64,000 bases of DNA, taken from contig NZ_JADBEK010000001.1 of NCBI RefSeq assembly GCF_014873145.1, positions 6,634,001 through 6,698,000 on the forward strand, read 5' to 3'. Source of the stretch: Nonomuraea angiospora. Lineage in GTDB: Bacteria; Actinomycetota; Actinomycetes; Streptosporangiales; Streptosporangiaceae. Positions 1 through 8,005 of this stretch are shown in pieces. The position numbers and the translations under genes were made by a program. The first letter of the stretch is position 1, and each line of letters starts with the position of its first letter. Below the pieces are notes generated by a model. It had not been told where the DNA came from, searched no databases, and saw only the letters and a program-made list of their open reading frames with translations.

Positions 1-1286
1 ACGTCCCACTCGTCCTGCCGGAAGAGCCCGGCCCGGCCGGCCCGCCGTACCTCGCCCGCGTCCGGACGCAGCTCGCCGGCGAGCACGCGCATCAGCGTGG
101 TCTTGCCCGCCCCGTTCGGGCCGGTGACGAGCAGCCGCTCACCGGCGCGGACGGTCAGGGAGTCGAGGCGAAGCCGGCCCGCCACCACCACGCCGTCGAG
201 CGCGGCCACCTCGGTCCCGGAAGCAGCCCCGGAAGCAGCCCCGGAAGCGATCCCGGATGCGGCCCTCGCGGTGGCGAGGGCGGCGGTGAAGCGCAGCGGC
301 TCGGGCGGTGGCGGCGCCGGGTGCTCGGTGAGCCATCGCAGCCGCTGCTGGGACTGCCGGATGCGCCCGGCGGCCCCGTGGGTACGCGAGCGCGCCCGCC
401 AGGTGCCGGTGCCCATGCCCGCCTTGGGGGTCTTGCGCGGGATCCCGGCCAGCCGGCCCGCGTTGGCCGCCACCAGCGTGGCATGCCGGTCCAGCTCCGT
501 CCTCCACTCCTCGTGGGCCCGTGCCTGCGCGGCGCGTTCGGCGGCCTTGGCGGCGAGGTATCCGGCGTACCCGTCACCGTAGCGGCGCACCTTCCCGTCG
601 GCGACTTCCAGGATGGCGGTGGTCACCCGCTCCAGGAACACCCGGTCGTGCGTGATCGCCACGACCGTGCCCCGGTGGGCGCGCAGGCGCTGTTCGAGCC
701 AGGCCACGGCCTGGTCGTCCAGGTCGTTGGTCGGCTCGTCGAGCAGCAGCAGCTCAGGAGCGGAGGCCAGCGTGGCGGCCAGGGCGAGCCTGGCGCGTTC
801 GCCACCGGAGAGCGTGCCCAGCGGGCGGCTCCGGTCGAGCCCGGGCAGCCCGAGCCCGTGCAGCGCGATCTCCACGCGGACGTCGGCCTCGTAGCCGCCC
901 CGCGCCTCGAACTGCGCCACGAGCCCCGCATACGCCTCCGCGTCCGTCTCTTCGAGCGACCGTTCGGCCGTCCGCATCCGGGCCTCGAGCTCTCGCAGGT
1001 CGGCCAGCGCCAGGTCGACGGCGTCGGCCACCGTCGCGTGCGGCGGCAGCGCGAGTGACTGCGGCAGATGTCCGACGCCGCCGGGCGCGACGACCAGGAG
1101 CTCGCCGTTGTCCGGCCGCTCGGCGTTCGCCATGAGCCTGAGCAGCGTGGACTTGCCTGACCCGTTGTCGCCGATCACTCCGATCCGCTCGCCGGGTCTG
1201 ACGGTGAGCGACACCCGGTCCAGGACGACGCGGGTGCCGTAACGCTTGGTGATCTCGGTGAGTGCGAGTTGGGCAGCGGTACGCAA
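1..1286 (-). CDS. ABC-F family ATPase (ribosome protection type), C-terminus cut by window edge
   Basis: About 428 residues are visible. The first ATPase domain has Walker A GDNGSGKST, signature LSGGE and Walker B LLLLDEPTNDLDD; an Arg/Ala-rich linker follows (about residues 200-310) and a second Walker A, GPNGAGKTT, appears just before the window ends. There are no membrane segments, so this is an ABC-F translation factor rather than a transporter. Family members bind the ribosomal E site and either protect against antibiotics or modulate elongation; which applies here cannot be told. The start is a TTG at 1284-1286, chosen because AAAGGAGG lies at 1295-1302 with 8-nt spacing. The downstream neighbour on the same strand is beyond the edge. 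Confidence 0.9.
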   Translation of the reverse strand, partial: MRTAAQLALTEITKRYGTRVVLDRVSLTVRPGERIGVIGDNGSGKSTLLRLMANAERPDNGELLVVAPGGVGHLPQSLALPPHATVADAVDLALADLRELEARMRTAERSLEETDAEAYAGLVAQFEARGGYEADVRVEIALHGLGLPGLDRSRPLGTLSGGERARLALAATLASAPELLLLDEPTNDLDDQAVAWLEQRLRAHRGTVVAITHDRVFLERVTTAILEVADGKVRRYGDGYAGYLAAKAAERAAQARAHEEWRTELDRHATLVAANAGRLAGIPRKTPKAGMGTGTWRARSRTHGAAGRIRQSQQRLRWLTEHPAPPPPEPLRFTAALATARAASGIASGAASGAASGTEVAALDGVVVAGRLRLDSLTVRAGERLLVTGPNGAGKTTLMRVLAGELRPDAGEVRRAGRAGLFRQDEWD

Positions 1287-1317
1287 AGGGCGTACCTCCT
1301 TTCTGAGCGTGGACAGG

Positions 1318-2139
1318 TCAGCCCGGGGCCTTCCGGCTGAGGTGCTCCCAGGCCCGGTACTCCTCCATGCGGGCCTGCTCCATCTGCTGGACCAGGTCGT
1401 ACGAGGCTCCGCCGACGATCAGCCGCAGCGGCGGCTCCGCCAGGTCGACCAGCTCCGTGATCACCGGCGCGGCGGTGCTCGGGTCGGGACCGGCGTCCTC
1501 GCCCCACATCTCGGCCAGCTGAGCGTGCAGCGGCTCGTACTCCGGGCGCCGCTCCGCGAGCGTGGCGCCCCGCGTGAACAGGTCCGTGCCGTACCCGCCC
1601 GGCTGCACGATCGTCACCTTGATCCCGAACGGCGCCACCTCCATCGCCAGCGCCTGGCTCACCGAGTCGAGCGCGGACTTGCTCGCCGCGTAGAACCCGA
1701 CGGACGCGAACCCGCCGCCGGACCCCATCGAGGTGACCTGCAGGATGTGCCCGGACCCCTGCGCCCGCAGGTGCGGCACCACGGCCTGGGCCACCCAGAC
1801 CGCGCCGAAGAAGTTGACGTCGAACTGGGCGCGGATCTGCTCCTCGGTGGCCTCCTCCACCATGCCCAACAGCAGTCCGCCGGCGTTGTTGACCACGATG
1901 TCGAGCCGGCCGAACGCCGCCGCGGCCTCGTCCACGACCTTCCTGACGGCCGCGCGGTCGCGGACGTCCAGCGCCAGCCGTACGAGGCTGTCGGGGTGGG
2001 CGGCGGCGAGGTCGGCGAGGGGGCCGAGGTCGCGGGCGGCGGCCACGACGCGGTCTCCGGCGGCGAGCGCCGCCTCGGCGAAGGCCCTGCCCAGGCCCCT
2101 CGACGCGCCGGTGATGAACCAGACTCGGGCAGTCGTCAC
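1318..2139 (-). CDS. SDR family oxidoreductase
   Basis: A 273-residue classical short-chain dehydrogenase/reductase. It shows the cofactor motif TGASRGLG near the N-terminus, the structural NNAG motif, and the catalytic YxxxK in FYAASK. It is expected to be a soluble NAD(P)H-dependent oxidoreductase of unknown substrate. The GTG start at 2139 is chosen because AAGGAG (2145-2150) precedes it. An upstream extension to 2217 would run through the putative operator and is rejected. Two palindromes typical of TetR-family sites lie directly upstream, so the gene is probably repressed by a TetR protein encoded elsewhere. It is transcribed in the same direction as the mycosin gene, with 147 bp between. 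Confidence 0.88.
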   Translation of the reverse strand: MTTARVWFITGASRGLGRAFAEAALAAGDRVVAAARDLGPLADLAAAHPDSLVRLALDVRDRAAVRKVVDEAAAAFGRLDIVVNNAGGLLLGMVEEATEEQIRAQFDVNFFGAVWVAQAVVPHLRAQGSGHILQVTSMGSGGGFASVGFYAASKSALDSVSQALAMEVAPFGIKVTIVQPGGYGTDLFTRGATLAERRPEYEPLHAQLAEMWGEDAGPDPSTAAPVITELVDLAEPPLRLIVGGASYDLVQQMEQARMEEYRAWEHLSRKAPG

Positions 2140-2158
2140 ACAGGCTCCTTGTATTAGT

Positions 2159-2229
2159 GAGACGATACGGTTCGTCTCGTGATGACAAGGTATACAGGCA
2201 CTTCGCCTCCGCGTCAAGACGGACCGTCT
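2159..2229. promoter_or_regulatory. Two TetR-type operator palindromes upstream of the SDR gene
   Basis: GAGACGATACGGTTCGTCTC (2159-2178) has 7-bp inverted arms. A second palindrome, AGACGGACCGTCT, sits at 2217-2229. A TTGTCA box on the minus strand lies between them and the first site would cover the promoter core. No tetR gene is adjacent. Confidence 0.6.
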
Positions 2230-2286
2230 CGTCTCGCTTAGGGGGCATGCGGCTGCCCGGCCCGCTCCCGAGCCGGGTTCGCCGCG

Positions 2287-3507
2287 TCAGGCGCCGCGCG
2301 GGGCGCGTGGCCGGCGCATCAGCAGCACCGCGACCAGCAGGAACAACAGCCCCACTCCGGCCGCCGTGCCGCCCACGGCCACGTACGTCATGTCGATCGG
2401 CGGGTTGGTGGTCGGCGCGGCGACCGGCCCGCCGCCGAGGTACTCCTTCCCCTTGTACGGGGCCGCCTCGATCTTGGCGTCCTTGGCGGCGCCCGCCGCC
2501 CGCACCGCCGCCGCCGCGTCGATCAGCCCGAAGCCGAGGAACACGTTGTAGCCGGACGGCGGCTTCCTGGCGGTCCGCACCAGGATGTCGCGTACCTGCC
2601 GGAGCGTCAGATCGGGGTTGCGGGACAGCATCAGCGCCGCGGTGCCCGCCGCGAGCGCGCAGGCGGGAGAGGTGCCGTCCCCCGCCCGGTGGCCACCGCG
2701 GTTGTCGGCGGCGTAGATGTCCACGCCGGGTGCGGCGATCGTGTTGTACGTGTGCACCTGGGAGAAGTCCGCCCGCGCGCCGCCCGGCCCCATCGCCGCC
2801 ACCGCGATCACTCCCGGGTACGCGGCCGGGTAGGAGACGACGTTGTTGGCGTCGACCTCCAGCGGGTCGGTGGATCCGCCGTTGCCCGCGCTGGCCAGCA
2901 GGATGGCCCCCTTGCCGAGGGCGTAGTCGACGGCCGAGGCCGTGAGGTCGTCGTAACCGCTGCCGAAGCCCCACTCGTCGGTGCCGAGGGACATGGAGAT
3001 CACCCGGGCGCCCTTGTCGACGGCGTACCGGATGCCCTTGGCCAGCGCGGTGCCCGCTTTGACGCTCTCCTTGTCGGCGGCGACGCCGCCGGACTTGGCG
3101 GCGGCCTCCGCCCGCTTGCGCGCCGGGTCCTCGCGGTCCCAGATCACCCGTACCGAGAGCACCCGGGCCTGCGGGGCGACCCGCAGCACGCTGGAGGCCA
3201 TGGCGGTGCCGTGCGCGCCCCAGTACGACTGCCCGGGCCGGGCTCCCCCGCCGATGAAGTCGGGGCCGTTCGTGACCCGTCCGCGGAACTCCGGATGGTT
3301 CTTCATGACCCCGGTGTCCAGGACCGCGACGGTGATCCCCTTGCCCTGTCCGAGCCGCTGCGCGGCCGGCACCTTCATGGCCTGCTGTTCCCAGCCCCGC
3401 GGCGCCTCGGCCACGGCCGGCGCGGCGGTGGCCGCGACCAGGCCGGCGACCAGCCCCGTGACCAGCCCCGTGACCAGCGCAGTCGCGCAGGTCAGCCTGC
3501 GAATCAT
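2287..3507 (-). CDS. S8 subtilisin-like serine protease, mycosin (MycP) type
   Basis: 406 residues. It has an N-terminal signal peptide (Ala/Val-rich, ending near APAVAEA), a peptidase S8 domain and a single C-terminal membrane helix (about residues 375-397) followed by a basic tail. The catalytic triad is visible: Asp in AVLDTG, His in GAHGTAMAS, Ser in GDGTSPACA. This layout is that of type VII secretion-associated mycosins, which are anchored on the outer face of the membrane. The ATG at 3507 overlaps the TGA of the upstream membrane-protein gene (ATGA), so the two are translationally coupled. No ESX genes are in the window, so a link to secretion is inference. Confidence 0.9.
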   Translation of the reverse strand: MIRRLTCATALVTGLVTGLVAGLVAATAAPAVAEAPRGWEQQAMKVPAAQRLGQGKGITVAVLDTGVMKNHPEFRGRVTNGPDFIGGGARPGQSYWGAHGTAMASSVLRVAPQARVLSVRVIWDREDPARKRAEAAAKSGGVAADKESVKAGTALAKGIRYAVDKGARVISMSLGTDEWGFGSGYDDLTASAVDYALGKGAILLASAGNGGSTDPLEVDANNVVSYPAAYPGVIAVAAMGPGGARADFSQVHTYNTIAAPGVDIYAADNRGGHRAGDGTSPACALAAGTAALMLSRNPDLTLRQVRDILVRTARKPPSGYNVFLGFGLIDAAAAVRAAGAAKDAKIEAAPYKGKEYLGGGPVAAPTTNPPIDMTYVAVGGTAAGVGLLFLLVAVLLMRRPRAPRGA

Positions 3508-4364
3508 GCCCCCACCTTCCGGGACTCCGCGTACAGCCGGGTGGCCAGGCTCTCCGCGAGCCCCTGCGCGGTGCGCGCCCACGCCTCGCGGTCCTCCCTC
3601 TGCGGGAACTCCCTCCTGCCCCACGGTTCGGGCAACCGTCCGGGCCTGCGGCCGTCCGCCGGCCCCGCGGTGACCGCCACGAACATGGGCGCGTCCCCAA
3701 CCGTCCGGCCGCCGTTCCCGGTGCGCGCGGAGTCCTTCCACTGGGTGCCGGGCGCGGCGAGCGCGCGCACCGCGTGATCCGGCTTCCGCTGCGCCTCGCG
3801 GACGATCCCCTCCAGATCGACGCGGGCCTGCGACTCGCGGAAGGCGACCAGGGCCACGGTGGCGGCCGTCCCTCCGGTGTCGTCCACGTACGTGGCGCGC
3901 ACGGTCGCGACGCAGCCCCGCTCGGCGGCGACCCGGGCCAGCTCGCCGGAGAGCGCCGTCTTGCAGGAGGTGTCGGACGAGATCGCGGCCCTGGTCCAGC
4001 CGCGCTCGTCGTTCGGGGAGGAGTAGCCCTTGTCGGGGTGCTCCCGGCCGAGCCGCGGCGGGAACAGCTTCTCGACGGGCACGTTGCGCCACAGCTCCTT
4101 GGAGTACGCCGAGTTGTGGATGACCTGCCGGCTGTTGGAGTAGGCGTGCGCGATGAGCGCGCCACCGCCGAGCACGGCCAGCAGGCCGAAGCCCGCGACG
4201 ACCAGCCCCACCGCGACCCGCCAGGCGCTGCGCCGGGGCCGCACCGGCCCGGCCGGTGGTGGCGGCTGCTGCTGGTAAGGGCCGGGTGGGTACGGAGGAG
4301 GTTGCATAGGGGGCGGCTGAGGGGGATGGAACCCCGGCCCGGAGCCGGACGGGGGGTACATCAA
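3504..4364 (-). CDS. Proline-rich single-pass membrane protein of unknown function
   Basis: 286 residues. The first 40 are Pro/Gln/Gly-rich (runs such as PQPPPMQPPP), followed by a basic stretch and one membrane helix (about residues 49-70), then a soluble extracytoplasmic domain of about 210 residues. I do not recognise the domain. It is coupled to the mycosin-like protease by a 4-bp overlap, so the two products may act together at the membrane, for example as a substrate, anchor or regulator. This is inference from the operon. Confidence 0.8.
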   Translation of the reverse strand: MMYPPSGSGPGFHPPQPPPMQPPPYPPGPYQQQPPPPAGPVRPRRSAWRVAVGLVVAGFGLLAVLGGGALIAHAYSNSRQVIHNSAYSKELWRNVPVEKLFPPRLGREHPDKGYSSPNDERGWTRAAISSDTSCKTALSGELARVAAERGCVATVRATYVDDTGGTAATVALVAFRESQARVDLEGIVREAQRKPDHAVRALAAPGTQWKDSARTGNGGRTVGDAPMFVAVTAGPADGRRPGRLPEPWGRREFPQREDREAWARTAQGLAESLATRLYAESRKVGA

Positions 4365-4496
4365 TGTCTCTCCTGTCGTGCGAGCGGGCCGATCAAGGTT
4401 CCGTTTGAGCCCCTCTGATCGATTTTGCGCGTTCTGACCCTATCGGTGCTCGGCGGGGCTTGCCCGGCGCCAGGCGGGATCCCCGCGAGACGGGCC

Positions 4497-4766
4497 TCAG
4501 GCGAAGAACCGCGTCAGGCGGGGTCCTCGACCGATGTCGTGGCCGGCGAGGTCCACCCGGTCGTGGCCCAACCGGCGTACGAGCCCGAGGATGTCGGCGG
4601 CCATCGTCTTCTTGTCGTAGCCGGAGGAGGGCTTGTCCGAGCCGCCCATGCCGCGCAGATCGACGGCGATCACCTGGTGGCGTTCGGCGAGCGGCGGCAT
4701 GATCTTGTGGAACTCCCACCACGTCTGCGGCCATCCGCCCAGCAGCACCAAGGGCCTGCCCCGGCC
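4497..4766 (-). pseudogene. Alpha/beta hydrolase (epoxide hydrolase-like) remnant, both ends lost
   Basis: About 85 residues match the front half of an epoxide hydrolase/haloalkane dehalogenase-type fold: PLVLLGGWPQTWWEFHKIMP (the first HG position of the oxyanion region reads GG), DLRGMGGSDKP, and the nucleophile elbow GHDIG. It then ends abruptly in RGPRLTRFF-stop where about 190 residues should follow. The first 30 residues of such proteins are missing at the other side. At about 4766 the sequence switches to the divergent ArsR remnant. Not functional. Confidence 0.75.
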
Positions 4767-5024
4767 GCGCTCGGGCACCCGGTCGGGATGAAGATCGTCC
4801 GTGCTCTGGCCTCCGGCGAGGAGACGTACTGCGGGGCGATCGAGACCGGAGCGCCGAAGTCCACGCTCAAGCATCACTGGCGGGTCCTGCGGGAGAGCGG
4901 CGTCATCCGCCTGCGCCACTCGGGGCGCAGAAACTACCTCACCCTGCGCAGGGACGATCTTGAGGCGCGCTTTCCCGGGCTGCTCGCCGTCGTGTTCGGC
5001 AGCGACGGCTCGCCCCAGGAGTGA
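4767..5024 (+). pseudogene. ArsR-family regulator remnant, N-terminus lost
   Basis: About 85 residues carrying most of an ArsR winged helix: the ALGHP entry motif, MKIVRALASGE, KSTLKHHWRVLRESGVI (recognition helix) and RRNYLTLR. The first helix and any start signal are missing. An in-frame ATG at 4788 has no ribosome site. The join with the hydrolase fragment suggests one deletion that removed the promoter region and both 5' ends of a divergent regulator/enzyme pair. Confidence 0.7.
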
Positions 5025-5028
5025 GGCC

Positions 5029-5063
5029 ACCTTGCCCTGACACTGACGTCAAGGATGTAGCGT
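5029..5063 (+). promoter_or_regulatory. Possible MerR-type promoter/operator of the LLM oxidoreductase
   Basis: CCTTG (5030-5034) and CAAGG (5050-5054) form an imperfect dyad inside a promoter with TTGCCC and TAGCGT spaced by about 20 bp, the stretched spacing typical of MerR-regulated promoters. If used, transcription would start near 5070, which supports the ATG at 5092 as the start codon. Confidence 0.4.
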
Positions 5064-5091
5064 GCCCGCGGACTCCGACTCGAGGATGACG

Positions 5092-5952
5092 ATGAAATTC
5101 GCGATCAGCTACTCGACGGCCGACGGGCTCGACCCCGACAGGCTCGTAACGTACGCCCGCCATGCCGAGGACTGCGGCTTTGAGGGACTGTACCTGCCCG
5201 AGCACATCGTGGTGTATCCCGGCGCCGCGGTCGGCCCCTTCGAGTTCCCGCCGTCCCTGCCCTTCCCCGATCCGCTCGACTGCCTGGCCTTCGTCGCGGC
5301 GGCCACCCGGCGCATCCTGCTCGGCACCGCCGTGCTGCTGCTGCCGTACCACCATCCCGTGGTCCTGGCCAAGCGCCTGGCGACCATCGACGTGCTGTCC
5401 AAGGGACGGATGCGGCTGCTCACCGTGGGGCTGGGCACGCTGCCCGGCGAGGCCAGGGCGACGGGCGTCGACTTCGGCACCCGGGGACGGCGTACCGACG
5501 AGGCCATCGACGTGCTGCGGCTGCTGTGGGAAGGCGACGAGAAGGGCGTCAGCTTCGACGGCGAGTTCTTCGGCTTCGACAACGTGACCAGCTACCCCAA
5601 GCCGCACTCGGCCACGCACCTGCCGATCCACGTCGGCGGGTCGAGCCGGGCGGCCGCACGGCGCGCCGGGCGGCGCGGCGACGGCTATTTCCCCGGCGGC
5701 GCCCTCACCCCGGAGGAACGCGCGACCCAGTGGGAGCTGGCCCGGGCCGCCGCCGTGGAGGCCGGCCGTGATCCCGGCGCGCTGGAGTACACCCGATGGG
5801 GGTCGATCGACATGTCAGCCGAACGGGTCGAGACCTTCGCCGCGCAGGGCGTGACCCGCATCGTGGTCGGCCCCACCTCGGCGGATCCGGAGCACCAGCG
5901 CGACGAGATGTCCGCGTTCGCCGAGCGGTTCGCCCTCCTCAGCGCCGGCTGA
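5092..5952 (+). CDS. LLM class F420-dependent oxidoreductase
   Basis: 286 residues with the bacterial luciferase-like TIM-barrel signature: N-terminal KFAISYST, the EHIVV segment, LLGTAVLLLPYHHPVVLAKR, the GRGDGY/GGRRGDGYFPGG region, and HVGGSS. Actinobacterial proteins of this length and pattern use F420 or FMN for hydride transfer; the substrate is unknown. The ATG at 5092 has GAGG (5082-5085) at good spacing. An upstream GTG at 5062 with AAGGA is possible but would lie inside the suspected promoter. The gene converges with the aldo/keto reductase. Confidence 0.88.
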   Translation: MKFAISYSTADGLDPDRLVTYARHAEDCGFEGLYLPEHIVVYPGAAVGPFEFPPSLPFPDPLDCLAFVAAATRRILLGTAVLLLPYHHPVVLAKRLATIDVLSKGRMRLLTVGLGTLPGEARATGVDFGTRGRRTDEAIDVLRLLWEGDEKGVSFDGEFFGFDNVTSYPKPHSATHLPIHVGGSSRAAARRAGRRGDGYFPGGALTPEERATQWELARAAAVEAGRDPGALEYTRWGSIDMSAERVETFAAQGVTRIVVGPTSADPEHQRDEMSAFAERFALLSAG

Positions 5953-5974
5953 CCCCCGAACCGGCGTTGCTGGC

Positions 5975-6970
5975 TCAGTTGCCCACGCCGAGGCCGGACA
6001 TGAACACGGACGGGTACCGGTCGCCGCGCGCCGAGCCCGGCGGCACCGCCTTCTCGATCTCGGCGAGGTCGTCCGCGGTGAGGTCCAGGTCCGTCGCGGG
6101 CAGCGCCTCGGCCAGCCGTTCGCGGGTGCGGGCGCCGACCAGCGGCACGATGTCCTCGCCCTGTGCGGCCACCCAGGCGATGGCCAGTTGGGCGACGGTG
6201 CGGCCCTTCGCCTCGGCGACCCGGCGCAGGGCGTCCACGAGGGCGAGGTTGTGCTCCACGTTCCCGCTGGAGAAGCGCGGGCTGAGGCCGCGGCCGTCAC
6301 CGGAGCCGGCGGTGTGGCCCGCGGTCCAGTGGCCGGAGATGAGGCCGCGGCCGAGCACGCCGTACGCGGTCAGGCCGATGCCGAGCTCCCGCAGCGTGGG
6401 CAGGACCTCCGCCTCCACCGCGCGGGAGATCAGCGAGTACTCGATCTGCAGGTCGGCGATCGGGTGTACGGCGTGCGCCCGGCGGATCGTCGCCGCGTCG
6501 ACCTCCGAGAGGCCGATGTGCCGTACGTACCCGGCCTCGACCAGTTCCTTGATCGCGCCCACCGTCTCCTCGATCGGGACCGCCGGGTCCAGCCGGGCGG
6601 GACGGTAGACGTCGATGTGATCGGTGCCCAGCCGGGTCAGCGAGTAGGCCAGGAAGTTCTTCACCGCCTCGGGACGGCCGTCGTGCCCGCCGAACTCGCG
6701 GCCCGGCCCCCGCAGCATGCCGAACTTGACGCTCAGCTGGTAGCTGTCGCGATCCCGGCCGCGCAGCGCCTCGGCGAGCAGCAACTCGTTGTGGCCCATG
6801 GCGTAGAAGTCGCCGGTGTCGATCAGCGTGACGCCGCTCTCCAGCGCGGCGTGCACGGTGGCGATGCTCTCCGCGCGGTCGGCCGCGCCGTACGCGCCCG
6901 ACATGCCCATCGCGCCCAGCCCCAGCGCGGAAACGGCCGGTCCGGTGCGGCCCAGGGTTCGTCTCTGCAT
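5975..6970 (-). CDS. Aldo/keto reductase
   Basis: 331 residues forming an AKR barrel. Visible are the N-terminal LGRTG..VSALGLGAMGMSG, the IDTGDFYAMG segment holding the catalytic Asp and Tyr, the Lys in SVKFG, and the late RTRERL NADP-binding region. In place of the catalytic His the segment reads YRPARLDP, a feature of a known AKR subgroup, so carbonyl reduction may proceed differently from the classical tetrad. The ATG at 6970 follows GGGAG. The gene is divergent from the XRE-family regulator, which probably controls it. Confidence 0.9.
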   Translation of the reverse strand: MQRRTLGRTGPAVSALGLGAMGMSGAYGAADRAESIATVHAALESGVTLIDTGDFYAMGHNELLLAEALRGRDRDSYQLSVKFGMLRGPGREFGGHDGRPEAVKNFLAYSLTRLGTDHIDVYRPARLDPAVPIEETVGAIKELVEAGYVRHIGLSEVDAATIRRAHAVHPIADLQIEYSLISRAVEAEVLPTLRELGIGLTAYGVLGRGLISGHWTAGHTAGSGDGRGLSPRFSSGNVEHNLALVDALRRVAEAKGRTVAQLAIAWVAAQGEDIVPLVGARTRERLAEALPATDLDLTADDLAEIEKAVPPGSARGDRYPSVFMSGLGVGN

Positions 6971-7098
6971 CGCGTTCTCCCTCGTTCTCGATGTCGTCCC
7001 CAACCCTGCGCCCGGACCGGGGCGGGCGGGAGCGGAGCGTTCATCGTGGGAGAGCCGCTCCCTGGCTCGGCTCGCCGGCCGCGAGGCAGTATGGGGCC

Positions 7099-7962
7099 AT
7101 GCAGCGTGACCAGCTCGCCGACTTCCTGCGCCGCCGCCGCGAGGGCATCCGACCGGCCGAGGTGGGCCTGGCCGACGGCCCTCGCCGCCGCACGACCGGC
7201 CTGCGCCGGGAAGAGGTGGCGATGCTCGCCGGCATGTCGGTGGACTATGTCGTACGCCTCGAACAGGGCCGCAGCAGCCAGCCCTCGACCCAGCTGCTCG
7301 GCGCGCTGGCCCGGGCGTTGCGCCTGTCCGACGACGAGCGCGAGCACCTGTTCCACCTGGCCGGCCACCGGCCGCAGCCCGCCGACGGGGTGACCCGCCT
7401 GGCCCGCGCCGGCCTGATCCGCATGCTCGAACTGCTCGGCGACACCCCGGCCCTGGTGCTGTCCGACCTGGGCGAGATCCTCGCCCAGAACCGCGCGGCC
7501 GTCCTGCTGACGGGCGACCACACCGGCTTGTCCGGCGACCGGCGCTACGTCGTCCACCGCTGGTTCACCGAGCCCGCCATGCGCGCCGTCTGCCCGCCCG
7601 AGGAGCAGGAACATCGGGCCCGTCAGTTCGTGGCCGACCTGCGCGCGACCGCCGGCCGCCGCCCCGGCGACCCCGAAGTGGCCGGGCTCGTCGACCGCCT
7701 GCGGGCCGCGAGCGCCGACTTCCGGCGGCTGTGGGCCGAGCACGAGGTGGCGGTACGGCGCATCGACCGCAAGACCCTGCTGCACGCGCGGGTGGGCCGC
7801 CTGCTGATGAACTGCGAGACCCTGGTCACCCCCGATGAGGGTCAGCGCTTGCTGGTGCTCACCCCGGCGGACGCCGAGACCCGCGAGCGGCTGGAGCTGC
7901 TGCTGGTGCTCGGCATCGAGGAGTTCCCCACGGGCGCCCCCGTCAATGAACCAACTACATGA
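7099..7962 (+). CDS. XRE-family regulator with MmyB-like ligand-binding domain
   Basis: 287 residues. Residues 1-80 form a helix-turn-helix (GLRREEVAMLAGMSVDYVVRLEQGR), preceded by the usual Arg-rich LRRRREG. Residues 100-280 match the MmyB-like domain, which binds a fatty-acid-like ligand in characterised relatives, with the HRWFTEPAMR pattern. The ATG at 7099 is preferred over a long upstream extension that has no ribosome site. The intergenic region shared with the divergent aldo/keto reductase is 128 bp, so that gene is the likely target. Confidence 0.88.
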   Translation: MQRDQLADFLRRRREGIRPAEVGLADGPRRRTTGLRREEVAMLAGMSVDYVVRLEQGRSSQPSTQLLGALARALRLSDDEREHLFHLAGHRPQPADGVTRLARAGLIRMLELLGDTPALVLSDLGEILAQNRAAVLLTGDHTGLSGDRRYVVHRWFTEPAMRAVCPPEEQEHRARQFVADLRATAGRRPGDPEVAGLVDRLRAASADFRRLWAEHEVAVRRIDRKTLLHARVGRLLMNCETLVTPDEGQRLLVLTPADAETRERLELLLVLGIEEFPTGAPVNEPTT

Positions 7963-8005
7963 TGCCGTTCCTCCTCGCCAGGGCTTGCGCAGGAAGGGGT
8001 GCGGC

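Noticed and set aside
1175..4165. A 996-residue open frame on the minus strand covering the SDR and mycosin genes
   Set aside because: It is Arg/Gly-rich out-of-frame reading of clear genes on the same strand. The real genes have motifs and ribosome sites.
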